The notes under the pieces are model-generated. The model had not been told where the DNA came from. It saw only the letters and a program-made list of their open reading frames with translations, and did no database searches. From DASUAL01 sp035763805 (GTDB lineage: Bacteria; Gemmatimonadota; Gemmatimonadetes; Gemmatimonadales; GWC2-71-9), in contig DASUAL010000102.1 of assembly GCA_035763805.1 (NCBI GenBank), positions 1 to 29,018 of the forward strand: a DNA stretch of 29,018 nt, read 5' to 3'. The translations under genes were made by a program, and so were the position numbers. Of this stretch, positions 6,762 through 15,355 are shown piece after piece; positions within the stretch are counted from its first letter, which is position 1, and the number at the start of each line of letters is the position of its first letter.

Positions 6762-7178
6762 GTGATTGCCGCGATCACGCTGCGCGTGAACTACTCGGAG
6801 ACCGATCAAATGGGCGTGGTGTACCACGCCAACTACCTGATCTGGTTCGACCGCGCGCGCACCGAGCTGATGCGCGAGACCGGCGTCACCTACAAGGAGC
6901 TGGAACAGCAGGGCGTCTATCTCGCCGTCTCCGAAGTCAAAGTCCGCTACCGCGCCGCGGCGCGGTATGACGACCTCGTGCGCGTGCGCTGCTGGGTGCG
7001 CGAGCTCGCCTCCCGACGCGTGACGTTCGGGTACGCGGTCGATCGCTCCGAGACCGGCGAAATGCTCGCCACGGGAGAAACGTCGCTCGTGTCACTGACC
7101 CATCAGCACACGCTCACGCGGATTCCCGAGCATGTCCTCGATCTGCTCAAGCCGAATCCCGATCCGGTCCGGCTGTAG
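6762..7178 (+). CDS. YbgC/FadM-type acyl-CoA thioesterase (hotdog fold)
   Basis: Hydrolyses acyl-CoA or acyl-ACP thioesters in the cytoplasm. The 138 residues match the family length and carry the active-site block YSETDQMGVVYHANYL (11-26), with catalytic D15 and H22, followed by WFDRARTELMRE. This is close to YbgC of the Tol-Pal neighbourhood, but no tol or pal gene is nearby. GTG 6762 is chosen because it begins just before the first beta strand (ITLRVNYSETD); longer in-frame starts would overlap the divergent gene and add low-complexity residues. The 3' end overlaps the next gene by 47 bases. Confidence 0.9.
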   Translation: MIAAITLRVNYSETDQMGVVYHANYLIWFDRARTELMRETGVTYKELEQQGVYLAVSEVKVRYRAAARYDDLVRVRCWVRELASRRVTFGYAVDRSETGEMLATGETSLVSLTHQHTLTRIPEHVLDLLKPNPDPVRL

Positions 7179-9189
7179 CAGCGCACTGGCGCTCCTCGCC
7201 CTGGCGCTGCCATGCCGGACGACGGCGCAGCAACAGGACGAGGCCCTCGTGGGCGAGCTCTCGCGCCTGCTGGCGGCCGCCGACGCGCGGGCGTTCGATG
7301 CGCCCCTGTTCCACGAAGCGCTCCGCTACCCCGACGCGTTCGTGCGGCGCCAGGCCGCGCTCGCGGCCGGCCGGATCGGCGACCCCGCGGCAGTCGACCT
7401 CCTGGTGGAGGTGTTGGCGGATTCCGATCGCACGGTCCACGGGGCCGCGGCGTTCGGCCTCGGGCTCGTGAAAGACTCGCGCGCCGTCGGGCCGCTGCTC
7501 GCCCTGGTGCGATCCGCTCCCGGGGCGCAGGGCGGTCCGCCGCAAGCCGAAGCGGTGACGGCGCTCGCCAAGATCGGGGGGGACGAGGGTGCGGCGGCGC
7601 TGCGGGGGATCCTGGGTAATGGCACGACGCCCGGCGTGCCGACGTCGCTCGCCCAGAGCACGGCGCTGCTCGAAGCGTGGCGCCTCGGGTCGCGCGCGCC
7701 CGTGCCGGCACTCCTCGGGTACGCCGAAGACCCGGACGTCACGGCCCGCTGGCATGCGCTCTATTCGCTCGCGCGCCTGCGGGTGGCACGTGGAGTGAAC
7801 GCGCTGTTGAACGCGTGTGCGGACCAGACACCGTTCGTGCGTGCCGTGGCCGCGCGCGGGGTGAGTCGGACGCTCACGGACTCCGCGGGGCTCGATCCCC
7901 AGGACGTTGTCGGCCGCCTTCGGCCGCTGCTCGGCGACCGCGATCCGCACGTCCGGATCAACGCCCTGCGGGCGCTCGCGACGTTCCGGGACAGCGCGTT
8001 CTCGGGCCTCGCGGCCCCGCTCGTCAACGACGCGGATCTGAACGTCGCCGTCCAGGCCGAGACGACGCTCGGTGTGCTCGGGGGGAGCGCCGCGGTAAGC
8101 GCCCTCGCCGCGCGCCTCGCGAGCGCCGTGTTCGCGCTGCGCCGCCAGGCGGTCGTCGCGGTGGCCCAGGCGGATAGCGCCGCCGGCGTCGCCGCCGCCG
8201 CGCCGCTCGCGGGCGACGCCGACTGGCGCTGGCGCAGCGTCGCGGCTGAGGCGTGGGGGGCGGCTAAGGACCGCGCCCGGCTCGAGGCGCAGCTGGCCGA
8301 TCCCGACGGTCGAGTGGTGGCGCAGGTGCTCCAGGCCCTGCAGCGCATCGTCCCGGAGCGTGACACGACGCTTGTCCCTCGGGCCCGCGAGCTGCTCGCG
8401 CACGTGGATCCCGCCGTGCGCAGCGCCGCGGCCGATCTGCTGGCGCGTCGGCCTGTCGTCGCGGACGTGGACCGTCTGGTCCAGGCTTACAACCGCGCGT
8501 CCGGCGACCCCTTCAACGACGCCCGACTGTCGGCGGTGGCGGCGCTCGGCGCCATCGCGCGCGCCGGCGCGGACGGACGGCTCGCCGTGGCGAGCCGGTT
8601 CGTCGCCGCGGTACCCCGCGCCGAGGACTACCTCGTGCGGCGGCTCGCTCAAGAGCGCCTCCCCGACGCGGCCGAGCGCTGGGGCCCCGCCGCCCCCGTC
8701 GCCACCGGGCGCTCGCCGGAAGACTACCGAGACGTCGTTCGCCGCTACGTGCTCCCCGCGCTGCGGGGCGAGATCCCGGAGGTGACGATTGAAACCGACC
8801 GGGGGCCTATGGCGGTCGCGCTCCAGGCCACCGAGGCGCCGCTCACGGTCGCCGCCTTTCTCTCACTCGTCGAGCGACGCTACTTTGACGGGGCGCGCTG
8901 GCACCGGGTGGTGCCCAACTTCGTGGTGCAGGACGGCGATTCAAGGGGCGACGGCTGGGGCGGGCCGGGGTTCGTGCTGCGGGACGAGGTGAATCCGATC
9001 CGCTACGACGTGGGTACCATGGGCATGGCGCTTTCGGGCCCCGACACGGGCGGCAGCCAGTTCTTCATCACCCATTCGGCCCAGCCACACCTCGACGGCA
9101 TCTACACGGTGTTCGGGCGGGTGGTACGCGGGGCCACGGTGCTCGCGTCCATCACCCAGGGCGACCGCATCCGGAGCATCCATCGCTGA
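7132..9189 (+). CDS. Exported HEAT-repeat protein fused to a cyclophilin-type peptidyl-prolyl isomerase
   Basis: 685 residues. Residues 1-33 form a signal peptide (hydrophobic SALALLALALP, then TTAQ). Residues about 35-530 are a series of HEAT-like helical repeats of roughly 30 residues, with recurring patterns such as FVRRQAALAAGRIGDPAAVDLLVEVL and HVRINALRALATF. Residues about 546-685 are a cyclophilin domain that isomerises X-Pro bonds, with RWHRVVPNFVVQDGD (catalytic Arg, Phe and Gln positions kept), GGSQFFITHSAQPHLDG and VFGRVV. It is probably a periplasmic or outer-membrane-facing folding factor, the HEAT solenoid acting as client-binding scaffold. The start overlaps the thioesterase gene and the stop is TGATG-coupled to the next gene, an outer-membrane barrel protein and a possible client. 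An alternative is a dedicated scaffold for one complex. Confidence 0.9.
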   Translation: MSSICSSRIPIRSGCSSALALLALALPCRTTAQQQDEALVGELSRLLAAADARAFDAPLFHEALRYPDAFVRRQAALAAGRIGDPAAVDLLVEVLADSDRTVHGAAAFGLGLVKDSRAVGPLLALVRSAPGAQGGPPQAEAVTALAKIGGDEGAAALRGILGNGTTPGVPTSLAQSTALLEAWRLGSRAPVPALLGYAEDPDVTARWHALYSLARLRVARGVNALLNACADQTPFVRAVAARGVSRTLTDSAGLDPQDVVGRLRPLLGDRDPHVRINALRALATFRDSAFSGLAAPLVNDADLNVAVQAETTLGVLGGSAAVSALAARLASAVFALRRQAVVAVAQADSAAGVAAAAPLAGDADWRWRSVAAEAWGAAKDRARLEAQLADPDGRVVAQVLQALQRIVPERDTTLVPRARELLAHVDPAVRSAAADLLARRPVVADVDRLVQAYNRASGDPFNDARLSAVAALGAIARAGADGRLAVASRFVAAVPRAEDYLVRRLAQERLPDAAERWGPAAPVATGRSPEDYRDVVRRYVLPALRGEIPEVTIETDRGPMAVALQATEAPLTVAAFLSLVERRYFDGARWHRVVPNFVVQDGDSRGDGWGGPGFVLRDEVNPIRYDVGTMGMALSGPDTGGSQFFITHSAQPHLDGIYTVFGRVVRGATVLASITQGDRIRSIHR

Positions 9190-12041
9190 TGTCGCGGACG
9201 GCGTGGTGCGCACTCCTCCTCGCGGCGGCGCTGCCCGGCGCCGGGACGGCCCAGCTCGGCTACTTCGGTCAGAACAAGATCCAGTACCGTGGCTTCGATT
9301 GGCGCGTGCTCCGGGGCGACTACGTCGACCTCTACCACTATCCCGAGGAGCAGGAGCTCGCGCGTGTGGCGCTCGCCTATGCCGAGGCGAGCTACGCGAC
9401 GCTTCAGCGCCGTTTCAACCATCACCCGCGGCGGCGCATCCCGCTGATCGTGTATGCGTCGCACTCAGACTTCGAACAGACGAACGTTCTGCCGTTCGTG
9501 CCACCCGAGGGCCTGCTCGGGGTCACTGAGTTTCTGAAGCAGCGGGTGGCGCTGCCGTTCACGGGGAGCTACGCCGAGTTCCGCCACACGCTGCGGCACG
9601 AGCTGGTGCACGTCTTCCAGCTGAGCCTCACGACCCAGGTGTTCGAGCGCTATCCGCGCGTCCGACGGGTCGACCTGCCCCTGTGGTGGAGCGAGGGCCT
9701 CGCGGAATACTTCTCGGCGGGGGAGGACACGCGGGACGAGATGTACCTGCGCGATCTGACCGTCTCAGGGAGGCTGCCGGCCCTGCGCGACCTCGCCTAC
9801 GCATCGGGCGGGCTGGTGTACCCGCTGGGCGGCTCCATCCAGCGTTTCTTGGCCTCCGCCTACGGCGAGTGGCGCATCGAGGAGATCTATCGCGACCAGT
9901 GGAAGTACGGGTCGTTCGACGACGAGGTCCGGGCGGTGTACGGTCGCACGCTGGACCAGCTCTCGGACGAATGGCAGCACTGGATGCGCCAGCGCTACTA
10001 CCCGGACGTGATCGCCGCGGAGCCGCTCTCGCTCAAGGCGCGCCTCGTCACCAAGCTCGCCATCAAGCCTGCCGTGTATGGGCCGGGGGGAACGGCGGAC
10101 AGCGCGGGCGGAGTGCTGTACTTCTCTCCGTCCACGGGCTACACCAACATCTATCAGCAGTCGTTCGCAGGCGGCCGGCCGCGCGCCGTGGTAAAGGGAG
10201 AGCGTACGGCGGAGTTCGAGTCGTTCCACTTCTTCGAGTCGCGGATCGACGCCTCGCCGGACGGCGTGGTGGTGTTCTCGAGCAAGTACTTCGACCGCGA
10301 CGCGCTGTTCCTGTGGAGCCTCGGCAAGGAGCGGGTGGTCGGACGCTATCAGTTCCCCGAGCTGATCTCGATCCTTTCGCCAGCGTGGGCGCCGGACGGC
10401 CGTAGCATCGCGTTCTCGGGGCTCGCGGTCTCCGGCTATGCGGATCTGTACCGGCTGTGGTTGGACGACGGACGGCTCGAGCGCCTCACCTCCGATCGCT
10501 ACCAGGACCTCGATCCGACGTTCAGCCCCGATGGTCGCACCATCGCGTTTGCCTCCGACCGCACGCCCTTCGGCGCCGAGGGGGCGCGCAACCTGTTCGT
10601 GCTGGACGTCGCGACGGGTGCGATCGACTACCTCACCTACGGCGATTGGCGCGACGACGGCCCTCGCTGGGCGCCCGACGGCCGCATCTTCTTCACCTCG
10701 GACCGCGACGGGACTTTCCAGGTGTACTCGGTGGACGCGACCGGCGTTGGGAGGCGCGAGACCAATGCGCTCAGCGGCGCGTTCGACCCGGAGTGGGTGG
10801 GTGGCGAGCACGGGCTCGTGCTTGGCGGCTTTTCTGACCTGAGCTACAACATCTACGTCGCGCAACCGGCGCCCGACAGCACGGCGCGCCCGATCGCGCT
10901 CGCCCCCCCCTCCGACCGCGCGCCGCCGGAGTGGACGTGGCCCGAGCTCACGCACCCGCAGTATGCGCGGGCGGACGCCGCGCCGTTCGACAAGAAATTC
11001 ACGCTCGACTTCGCCGCCGCGGACGCGGTGATGGCCCCGGGCATCGGGTCTGCGCAGGGCGCGGCGTTCGTGTTCAGCGACCTGCTCGGCGACCACCAGT
11101 TGTACCTGCTCCTGTCCTCGTTCTCCGGGAGCGGGCTCGGCAACCTGCTCGACAACTTCAACGGCACGTTGTTCTACCTGAACCAGGCCCATCGCATCAA
11201 CTGGGGGGTCGGCGTCTTCCGGCTGCGCGGCCTGTTCTACGAGGGGGACCTCAACACGCTGTACGACGAGACCTCGGGAGGCGCGTTCGCGCAGGTGCGC
11301 TATCCGCTGTCGCGCTTCCAGCGGGTCGAAGCCGAGTACCGGGTGGAGCACTCGGATCGGTTCGACATCACCCGACCCGACCTGCTCACTGCGGGGGCGA
11401 CGGAATTCCACCGCGTCGGGTGGCTCGCATCGAACTATCTGAGTTATGTCGAGGACAACACCCTGTGGCTGTCGACCGGTCCGATCGACGGTAAGCGCAT
11501 GAACCTGACGGGCGGCCTCGTGAACGATCTCAGCCACGGGCGGTTCGACTCGTGGCTCGTGTCGGCCGACTACCGCCGCTACTACCGCACGTCGCTGCAC
11601 AGCGCGTTCGCCGTGCGGCTGCTCGGCTACTACGCGGGAGGCGAGCGGGCGCGCCGAGTGAACATCGGCGGCCCGTGGGGCCTGCGGGGCTACCCGCGCT
11701 ACAGCTACGTCGCGGGCACGCGCGCCTGGCTTCTGAACTCGGAGCTGCGCTTTCCGATCGCCGACTTCCTGGCCTTCGGCTTCCCCTTCGGCGTGGTCCG
11801 GTTCCCCGGCGTGCAGGGCGCGCTGTTCCTCGACGTGGGGAAGGCCACTACCGCCACGTCGCGTCCACGGGGCACGCTCGGCAGCACGGGGCTCGGGCTC
11901 CGCATGTCGCTCGGACCGCCGCTTGTCCTCCGGCTCGATTTCGGCTACCGGTTCCACGCCGGGAGTCTCGACGGCTACGGGCTGCCGGTGCGGAGCCGCG
12001 GCCCGCGATTCGTCGACTTCTTTTTCGGCTTTAACTATTGA
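9189..12041 (+). CDS. Exported metallopeptidase-like / PD40 beta-propeller / outer-membrane beta-barrel protein
   Basis: 950 residues in three parts. After a signal peptide (1-21, ending GTAQ) comes a gluzincin-like domain with zinc motif HELVH (H137, E138, H141) and a downstream WWSEGLAEYF (E169 as likely third ligand). Residues about 290-600 have TolB/PD40 propeller repeats, seen as WAPDGRSIAFSG, FSPDGRTIAFASD and WAPDGRIFFTSD. From about 610 on is a beta-barrel like the BamA/Omp85 surface-antigen fold, with RGYPRYSY near residue 840 and a C-terminal aromatic residue (FFFGFNY) as outer-membrane proteins need for Bam recognition. It is probably an outer-membrane protein with a propeller and peptidase domain on one face. 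Whether the peptidase is active and what it cuts is unknown. It is coupled by TGATG to the HEAT-cyclophilin gene. Confidence 0.88.
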   Translation: MSRTAWCALLLAAALPGAGTAQLGYFGQNKIQYRGFDWRVLRGDYVDLYHYPEEQELARVALAYAEASYATLQRRFNHHPRRRIPLIVYASHSDFEQTNVLPFVPPEGLLGVTEFLKQRVALPFTGSYAEFRHTLRHELVHVFQLSLTTQVFERYPRVRRVDLPLWWSEGLAEYFSAGEDTRDEMYLRDLTVSGRLPALRDLAYASGGLVYPLGGSIQRFLASAYGEWRIEEIYRDQWKYGSFDDEVRAVYGRTLDQLSDEWQHWMRQRYYPDVIAAEPLSLKARLVTKLAIKPAVYGPGGTADSAGGVLYFSPSTGYTNIYQQSFAGGRPRAVVKGERTAEFESFHFFESRIDASPDGVVVFSSKYFDRDALFLWSLGKERVVGRYQFPELISILSPAWAPDGRSIAFSGLAVSGYADLYRLWLDDGRLERLTSDRYQDLDPTFSPDGRTIAFASDRTPFGAEGARNLFVLDVATGAIDYLTYGDWRDDGPRWAPDGRIFFTSDRDGTFQVYSVDATGVGRRETNALSGAFDPEWVGGEHGLVLGGFSDLSYNIYVAQPAPDSTARPIALAPPSDRAPPEWTWPELTHPQYARADAAPFDKKFTLDFAAADAVMAPGIGSAQGAAFVFSDLLGDHQLYLLLSSFSGSGLGNLLDNFNGTLFYLNQAHRINWGVGVFRLRGLFYEGDLNTLYDETSGGAFAQVRYPLSRFQRVEAEYRVEHSDRFDITRPDLLTAGATEFHRVGWLASNYLSYVEDNTLWLSTGPIDGKRMNLTGGLVNDLSHGRFDSWLVSADYRRYYRTSLHSAFAVRLLGYYAGGERARRVNIGGPWGLRGYPRYSYVAGTRAWLLNSELRFPIADFLAFGFPFGVVRFPGVQGALFLDVGKATTATSRPRGTLGSTGLGLRMSLGPPLVLRLDFGYRFHAGSLDGYGLPVRSRGPRFVDFFFGFNY

Positions 12042-12763
12042 GCCCGCAACGCTTTTCGCTTGACCGCAGAGTCCCCCTCTTCTACATTGGCGCCTGTGCG
12101 CTGCTGGCCGGCTGTCCCGGCCGGCTGCCACCGCTCGTGCCGCAGCCGCTCGAGCCCGCAGACCGTGACGCCGCCGTGGCGTGGGCGCGGGCCACGCTCC
12201 CCGCACGCCGGATCGCGATTCGATTTCGGTTCAAGTACCAGGACAGCGAGCGGCGCTGGGGCGGCCGCGGCCAGGCGCGGATCGCGCCCCCCGATTCGCT
12301 GCGGTTTGACTACGTGGGGCCGCTGGGGCTGGGCGCGGGTGCGGCGGTCGTAGTGGGCGACTCGGCGGTCTGGGCGGACCCCGAGCGGAACTTCCGCTCG
12401 CTCGTCCCGGCCGTGCGCCTGCTGTGGGCCGGGCTCGGCATCGTGAGGCTGCCGGCCCCGGACGCCCGAGTCTTCAGCCGGAGCGATCCCGGCGGCGACC
12501 ACCGTCGGGAGATCTGGCGGTTCGTCGAAGGTGCGGACACGCTGGACTACGTCGTGACGTCGGACGGCGGCCGCGTGCTCGAGGCCGAGTGGCGGCGAGC
12601 GGGGAAGCGGTTCGCCCGCTGTACGACGCAGCTCGACGCGCGCGGCCTCCCGGCTCGCGCCCGACTCGATTTCCCGGAGGGTCCGGCCCGTTTTGAGCTC
12701 TCGGTGGTTGCGGTGGACACCGCGGCGGTCATCGATCCGGCGCTGTGGCGCCGCCGCCGTTAG
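12038..12763 (+). CDS. Putative outer-membrane lipoprotein, LolB/DUF4292-like
   Basis: The N-terminus has a lipoprotein signal: basic RR, hydrophobic VPLFYIGACALL and lipobox LAGC, with C26 as the lipidated residue. The rest (about 40-235) alternates strands in the manner of LolB-like lipid-binding folds (IRFRFKYQDSERRWGGRGQARI, SLRFDYVGPLG, AVVVGDSAVWAD). No clear family motif was found, so the assignment is by pattern. It starts at TTG 12038, overlapping the upstream TGA by three bases. Its end overlaps the lptE gene. Its place before lptE suggests a role in envelope lipid handling. Confidence 0.72.
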   Translation: MSPQRFSLDRRVPLFYIGACALLAGCPGRLPPLVPQPLEPADRDAAVAWARATLPARRIAIRFRFKYQDSERRWGGRGQARIAPPDSLRFDYVGPLGLGAGAAVVVGDSAVWADPERNFRSLVPAVRLLWAGLGIVRLPAPDARVFSRSDPGGDHRREIWRFVEGADTLDYVVTSDGGRVLEAEWRRAGKRFARCTTQLDARGLPARARLDFPEGPARFELSVVAVDTAAVIDPALWRRRR

Positions 12764-13229
12764 CCTCGCCGGCCTGACGCTGGCGGGCTGCCTCTACGGC
12801 TTCGCCGGCGGCGGCCTGCCCAACATCAAGACCGTCGCCATCCTGCCGTTCGACAATCAGACTCCGGAACCGGCGTTGACCAAGGAAGTGAACGACGCAG
12901 TGCTCGAGGCGTTTCAAGGACGGCTCGGCCTGCGGGTCGCGGCCGAGCGCAACGCCGACGCCGTCGTCCGGGGGCGCGTTGTCCGCTACGAGCCGGACGT
13001 CCCGCTGTCGTTCCGGCCGGGGGAGGGGCGCGCCGACGTCACGCGGCGGCAGGTGCAGATCACGGTGGACGTCGAGATCTTCGACCAGCGCGAAGGGAAA
13101 ACGCTGTGGCAGAAGCAGGGGCTCACCGTGGTCGGAGAGTACCTGCCGCCGCAGGAATCGGCCGGGCGCAAGATCGCCTTGGAGAAGCTCGTCAACGACA
13201 TCGTGGACGGAGCCCAGTCCCAGTGGTGA
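12693..13229 (+). CDS. lptE: LptE-family LPS-assembly lipoprotein
   Basis: LptE is the lipoprotein plug of the LptD outer-membrane LPS translocon. After a lipobox (LTLAGC, C33 with this start) the protein has the family's opening segment KTVAILPFDNQTPEPALTKEVNDAVLEAF, then DAVVRGRVVRYEPD and VDVEIFDQREGKTLWQKQGLTVVGEY. Length (178) is typical. TTG 12693 has GGAGG upstream at 12 nt; TTG 12708 is a shorter alternative. Either start lies inside the preceding gene, an overlap of 56-71 bases, with the basic signal sequence read in another frame of that gene. No lptD is in the window. Confidence 0.82.
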   Translation: MSSRWLRWTPRRSSIRRCGAAAVSLAGLTLAGCLYGFAGGGLPNIKTVAILPFDNQTPEPALTKEVNDAVLEAFQGRLGLRVAAERNADAVVRGRVVRYEPDVPLSFRPGEGRADVTRRQVQITVDVEIFDQREGKTLWQKQGLTVVGEYLPPQESAGRKIALEKLVNDIVDGAQSQW

Positions 13230-13249
13230 CGCGGCGCGGAGCCACCTCC

Positions 13250-13579
13250 ATGGGCTGCCTCGTCTCGCTGCTCGTGTTCGTCGCGGTGCTGTACTACGGT
13301 GTGAACATCGGCGAGGTGTACTTCCGTTACTATCGCCTGCGGGACGAGATGCGGACCCAAGCACAGCTCGCCGCCGCGCTCGACGACGGCACCATCCGCC
13401 GCCGCATCCAGGCGGCCGCGCAGGACATCGGCCTCCCCGACGCGGCCCAGGGGGTCAGGATCGTCCGCCGCGCTGCGCCGCGCGAGATCGTCATCGAGAC
13501 CGAGTACAGCGAGACGGTCGACCTCCCGCTGTTCCACCACACCTTCAATTTCCATCCCAGGGCGACGCAACCGCTGTAG
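13250..13579 (+). CDS. Small single-pass membrane protein, DUF4845-like
   Basis: 109 residues: a membrane anchor (MGCLVSLLVFVAVLYYGVNIG), a charged helical section (RYYRLRDEMRTQAQLAAAL) and a small beta domain ending IETEYSETVDLPLFHHTFNF. The layout resembles DUF4845 proteins (an N-terminal anchor followed by a soluble alpha/beta domain), which I offer only as likeness. ATG 13250 has GGAG at about 9 nt; a GTG at 13226, overlapping the lptE stop, is in frame and would add eight residues. It lies between lptE and the antiporter gene and is probably cotranscribed with both. Confidence 0.65.
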   Translation: MGCLVSLLVFVAVLYYGVNIGEVYFRYYRLRDEMRTQAQLAAALDDGTIRRRIQAAAQDIGLPDAAQGVRIVRRAAPREIVIETEYSETVDLPLFHHTFNFHPRATQPL

Positions 13580-13580
13580 C

Positions 13581-14873
13581 GTGGGCCCCCGCGCGTGGGC
13601 CCTCGCGGCGTGCCTGCCGTGGCTGCTCGGTGCAGCGGGTCACGGGGACGTCGCGCGCTTCTTCGTGGTCCTCGCGATCATGCTCGTCGCCGGCAAGTTC
13701 GCGGGCGAGCTGTTCGAGCGGCTGGGCCAGCCGGCCGTGCTCGGGGAGCTGCTCGCCGGGATCCTGCTCGGCTCGAGCGCGCTCGGCGTCATCCCGACTG
13801 CGCCGGACGACCCGCTCAGCGGCGTCATACGGCTGCTCGCGCAGGTCGGCGTGGTAGTGCTGCTGTTCGAGATCGGCCTCGAGACTGACCTGAAGGCCAT
13901 GGCTCGGGTGGGCGGCGCCGCGACGTCCGTGGCGCTCGTCGGCGTCGCCGTGCCGTTCTTCCTCGGGTTCCTCTACTGGATCTCCCCGCTGCACTCCTAC
14001 GAGGACACGCTCGCGGATGCCACCACGACCGCGATCTTCGTCGGCGCGACGCTCACCGCGACCTCGGTCGGCATCACGGCGCGCGTGCTCGGCGACCTGC
14101 GGTGCATGAACACCGTGGAGGCGCGCCTCGTGCTCGGGGCGGCGGTGATCGACGACGTGCTCGGACTCGTGATCCTCGGCGTGGTGTCCGGGCTCGCTGC
14201 GGGGGCGGCGGTGAGCCTCTGGGGCATCGCGCGCATTCTCGCTGTGGCCGTCGGGTTCCTGGTGCTCGCGCTGGCCCTGGGCTTCGCGCTCGCGTCGCGG
14301 ATCTTCGGGCTCATCGACCGGATGCGGGTGCGGGGGGTGCTGCTCGTCTCGGCCTTCGCGTTCCTGCTGCTGCTCGCCGCACTCGCCGACCGCGCCGGCT
14401 CGGCCCTCATCATCGGTGCCTTCGCCGCTGGGATCATCCTCTCGGGCACGAATCAGTTCGACGCGATCGAGGAACGGATGAAGCCGGTGGCCGACATCTT
14501 CACTCCCGTCTTCTTCCTGAGCATCGGCGCGGCCGTGGACGTAGGGCTATGGAACCCATTCGACCCGGCGAGCCACGCGACGCTTGCGATCGGCGCTGCG
14601 TTGTTCGCGATCGCCGTGCTCGGCAAGCTCGCGAGCGGCTGGGCGGCGCCGTGGCTGCGCTTCAACCGCTGGGCCGTGGGAATCGGCATGGCGCCGCGCG
14701 GCGAGGTCGGGCTCATCTTCGCCCAGATCGGGCTCACCGCGGGGGTGCTGTCGAGCGGCCTGTTCAGTGGGATCCTGCTCATGGTGATCGGCACGACGCT
14801 CGTCGCCCCACCGCTCCTGAAGCTCGCATTCGACCGGTGGGGCAGCACGCGGGAGTCGGGGGAGCGGGCATGA
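13581..14873 (+). CDS. CPA2 sodium/proton antiporter (DD-motif type)
   Basis: 430 residues of mostly hydrophobic sequence with about 12-13 membrane helices. The core shows LGELLAGILLG (54-64), LLFEIGLETD (94-103) and AAVIDDVLGLVILG (187-200), with the paired D191-D192 found in electrogenic CPA2 exchangers such as NapA. There is no cytosolic TrkA domain, in contrast to the antiporter at 270-2345. The GTG start at 13581 adds a short hydrophobic lead (residues 5-20) that may be an extra helix or cleavable signal. The stop overlaps the next gene by ATGA. Na+/H+ exchange is the likely activity, by family; specificity is not proven by sequence. Confidence 0.88.
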   Translation: MGPRAWALAACLPWLLGAAGHGDVARFFVVLAIMLVAGKFAGELFERLGQPAVLGELLAGILLGSSALGVIPTAPDDPLSGVIRLLAQVGVVVLLFEIGLETDLKAMARVGGAATSVALVGVAVPFFLGFLYWISPLHSYEDTLADATTTAIFVGATLTATSVGITARVLGDLRCMNTVEARLVLGAAVIDDVLGLVILGVVSGLAAGAAVSLWGIARILAVAVGFLVLALALGFALASRIFGLIDRMRVRGVLLVSAFAFLLLLAALADRAGSALIIGAFAAGIILSGTNQFDAIEERMKPVADIFTPVFFLSIGAAVDVGLWNPFDPASHATLAIGAALFAIAVLGKLASGWAAPWLRFNRWAVGIGMAPRGEVGLIFAQIGLTAGVLSSGLFSGILLMVIGTTLVAPPLLKLAFDRWGSTRESGERA

Positions 14874-15349
14874 ACACCGCGGAGAAGATCAGGAGCGCCG
14901 AGGAGGCGACTCGCTGGCGCAAGCGCCAGGCAGGCCCCGTCGTCTTCACCAACGGCGTCTTCGATCTGCTCCACGTGGGGCACTTGAGCCTGCTCGAGGC
15001 GGCGCGAGGCGAGGGAGCGGCACTCGTCGTCGGGGTGAACGCCGATGCGTCGGTCCGGCGGCTCGGCAAGCACGGGGACCGGCCGGTGGTCCCCGAGCAA
15101 GAGCGTGCCCGGCTCCTCGCCGGGCTCGCGTGCGTGGACTGCGTCGTGCTGTTCGACGAGGACACGCCGCTTTCGTTGATCACGCAGCTCCGACCCGATG
15201 TCCTGGTGAAGGGCGCGGATTACGCGCGCGAGGCGATCGTCGGCGCGAACGAGGTGGAGAGCTGGGGTGGCCGAGTGGTGCGCGTCGCCCTCGTCCCGGG
15301 GTACTCGACGACGGAGCTGCTCGGGCGCCTCCGGCGTGCCGGGCGGTGA
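14870..15349 (+). CDS. rfaE2: D-glycero-beta-D-manno-heptose 1-phosphate adenylyltransferase
   Basis: Makes ADP-heptose from heptose-1-phosphate and ATP for the LPS inner core. This is the nucleotidyltransferase half of HldE as a stand-alone 159-residue protein. Signature FTNGVFDLLHVGHLSLL carries the HxGH motif (H35 and H38), and VKGADYAREAIVGANEVESWGG is typical of the HldE C-terminal domain. No sugar-kinase domain is attached, so HldA or a full kinase must be encoded elsewhere. The ATG overlaps the antiporter stop (ATGA) and rdgB follows after 6 bases. Another cytidylyltransferase-like activity is possible, but the motif context fits heptose. Confidence 0.9.
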   Translation: MNTAEKIRSAEEATRWRKRQAGPVVFTNGVFDLLHVGHLSLLEAARGEGAALVVGVNADASVRRLGKHGDRPVVPEQERARLLAGLACVDCVVLFDEDTPLSLITQLRPDVLVKGADYAREAIVGANEVESWGGRVVRVALVPGYSTTELLGRLRRAGR

Positions 15350-15355
15350 TCCGTC

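Noticed and set aside
9765..12206. 813-codon open frame on the minus strand
   Set aside because: It is antisense to the peptidase/PD40/barrel gene, rich in Arg/Ala/Glu without motifs; a by-product of high GC codon bias.
13581..14873. Second antiporter as a duplicate of the one at 270-2345
   Set aside because: Lengths, domain make-up and active-site pair (DD against ED) differ; they are distant members of one superfamily.
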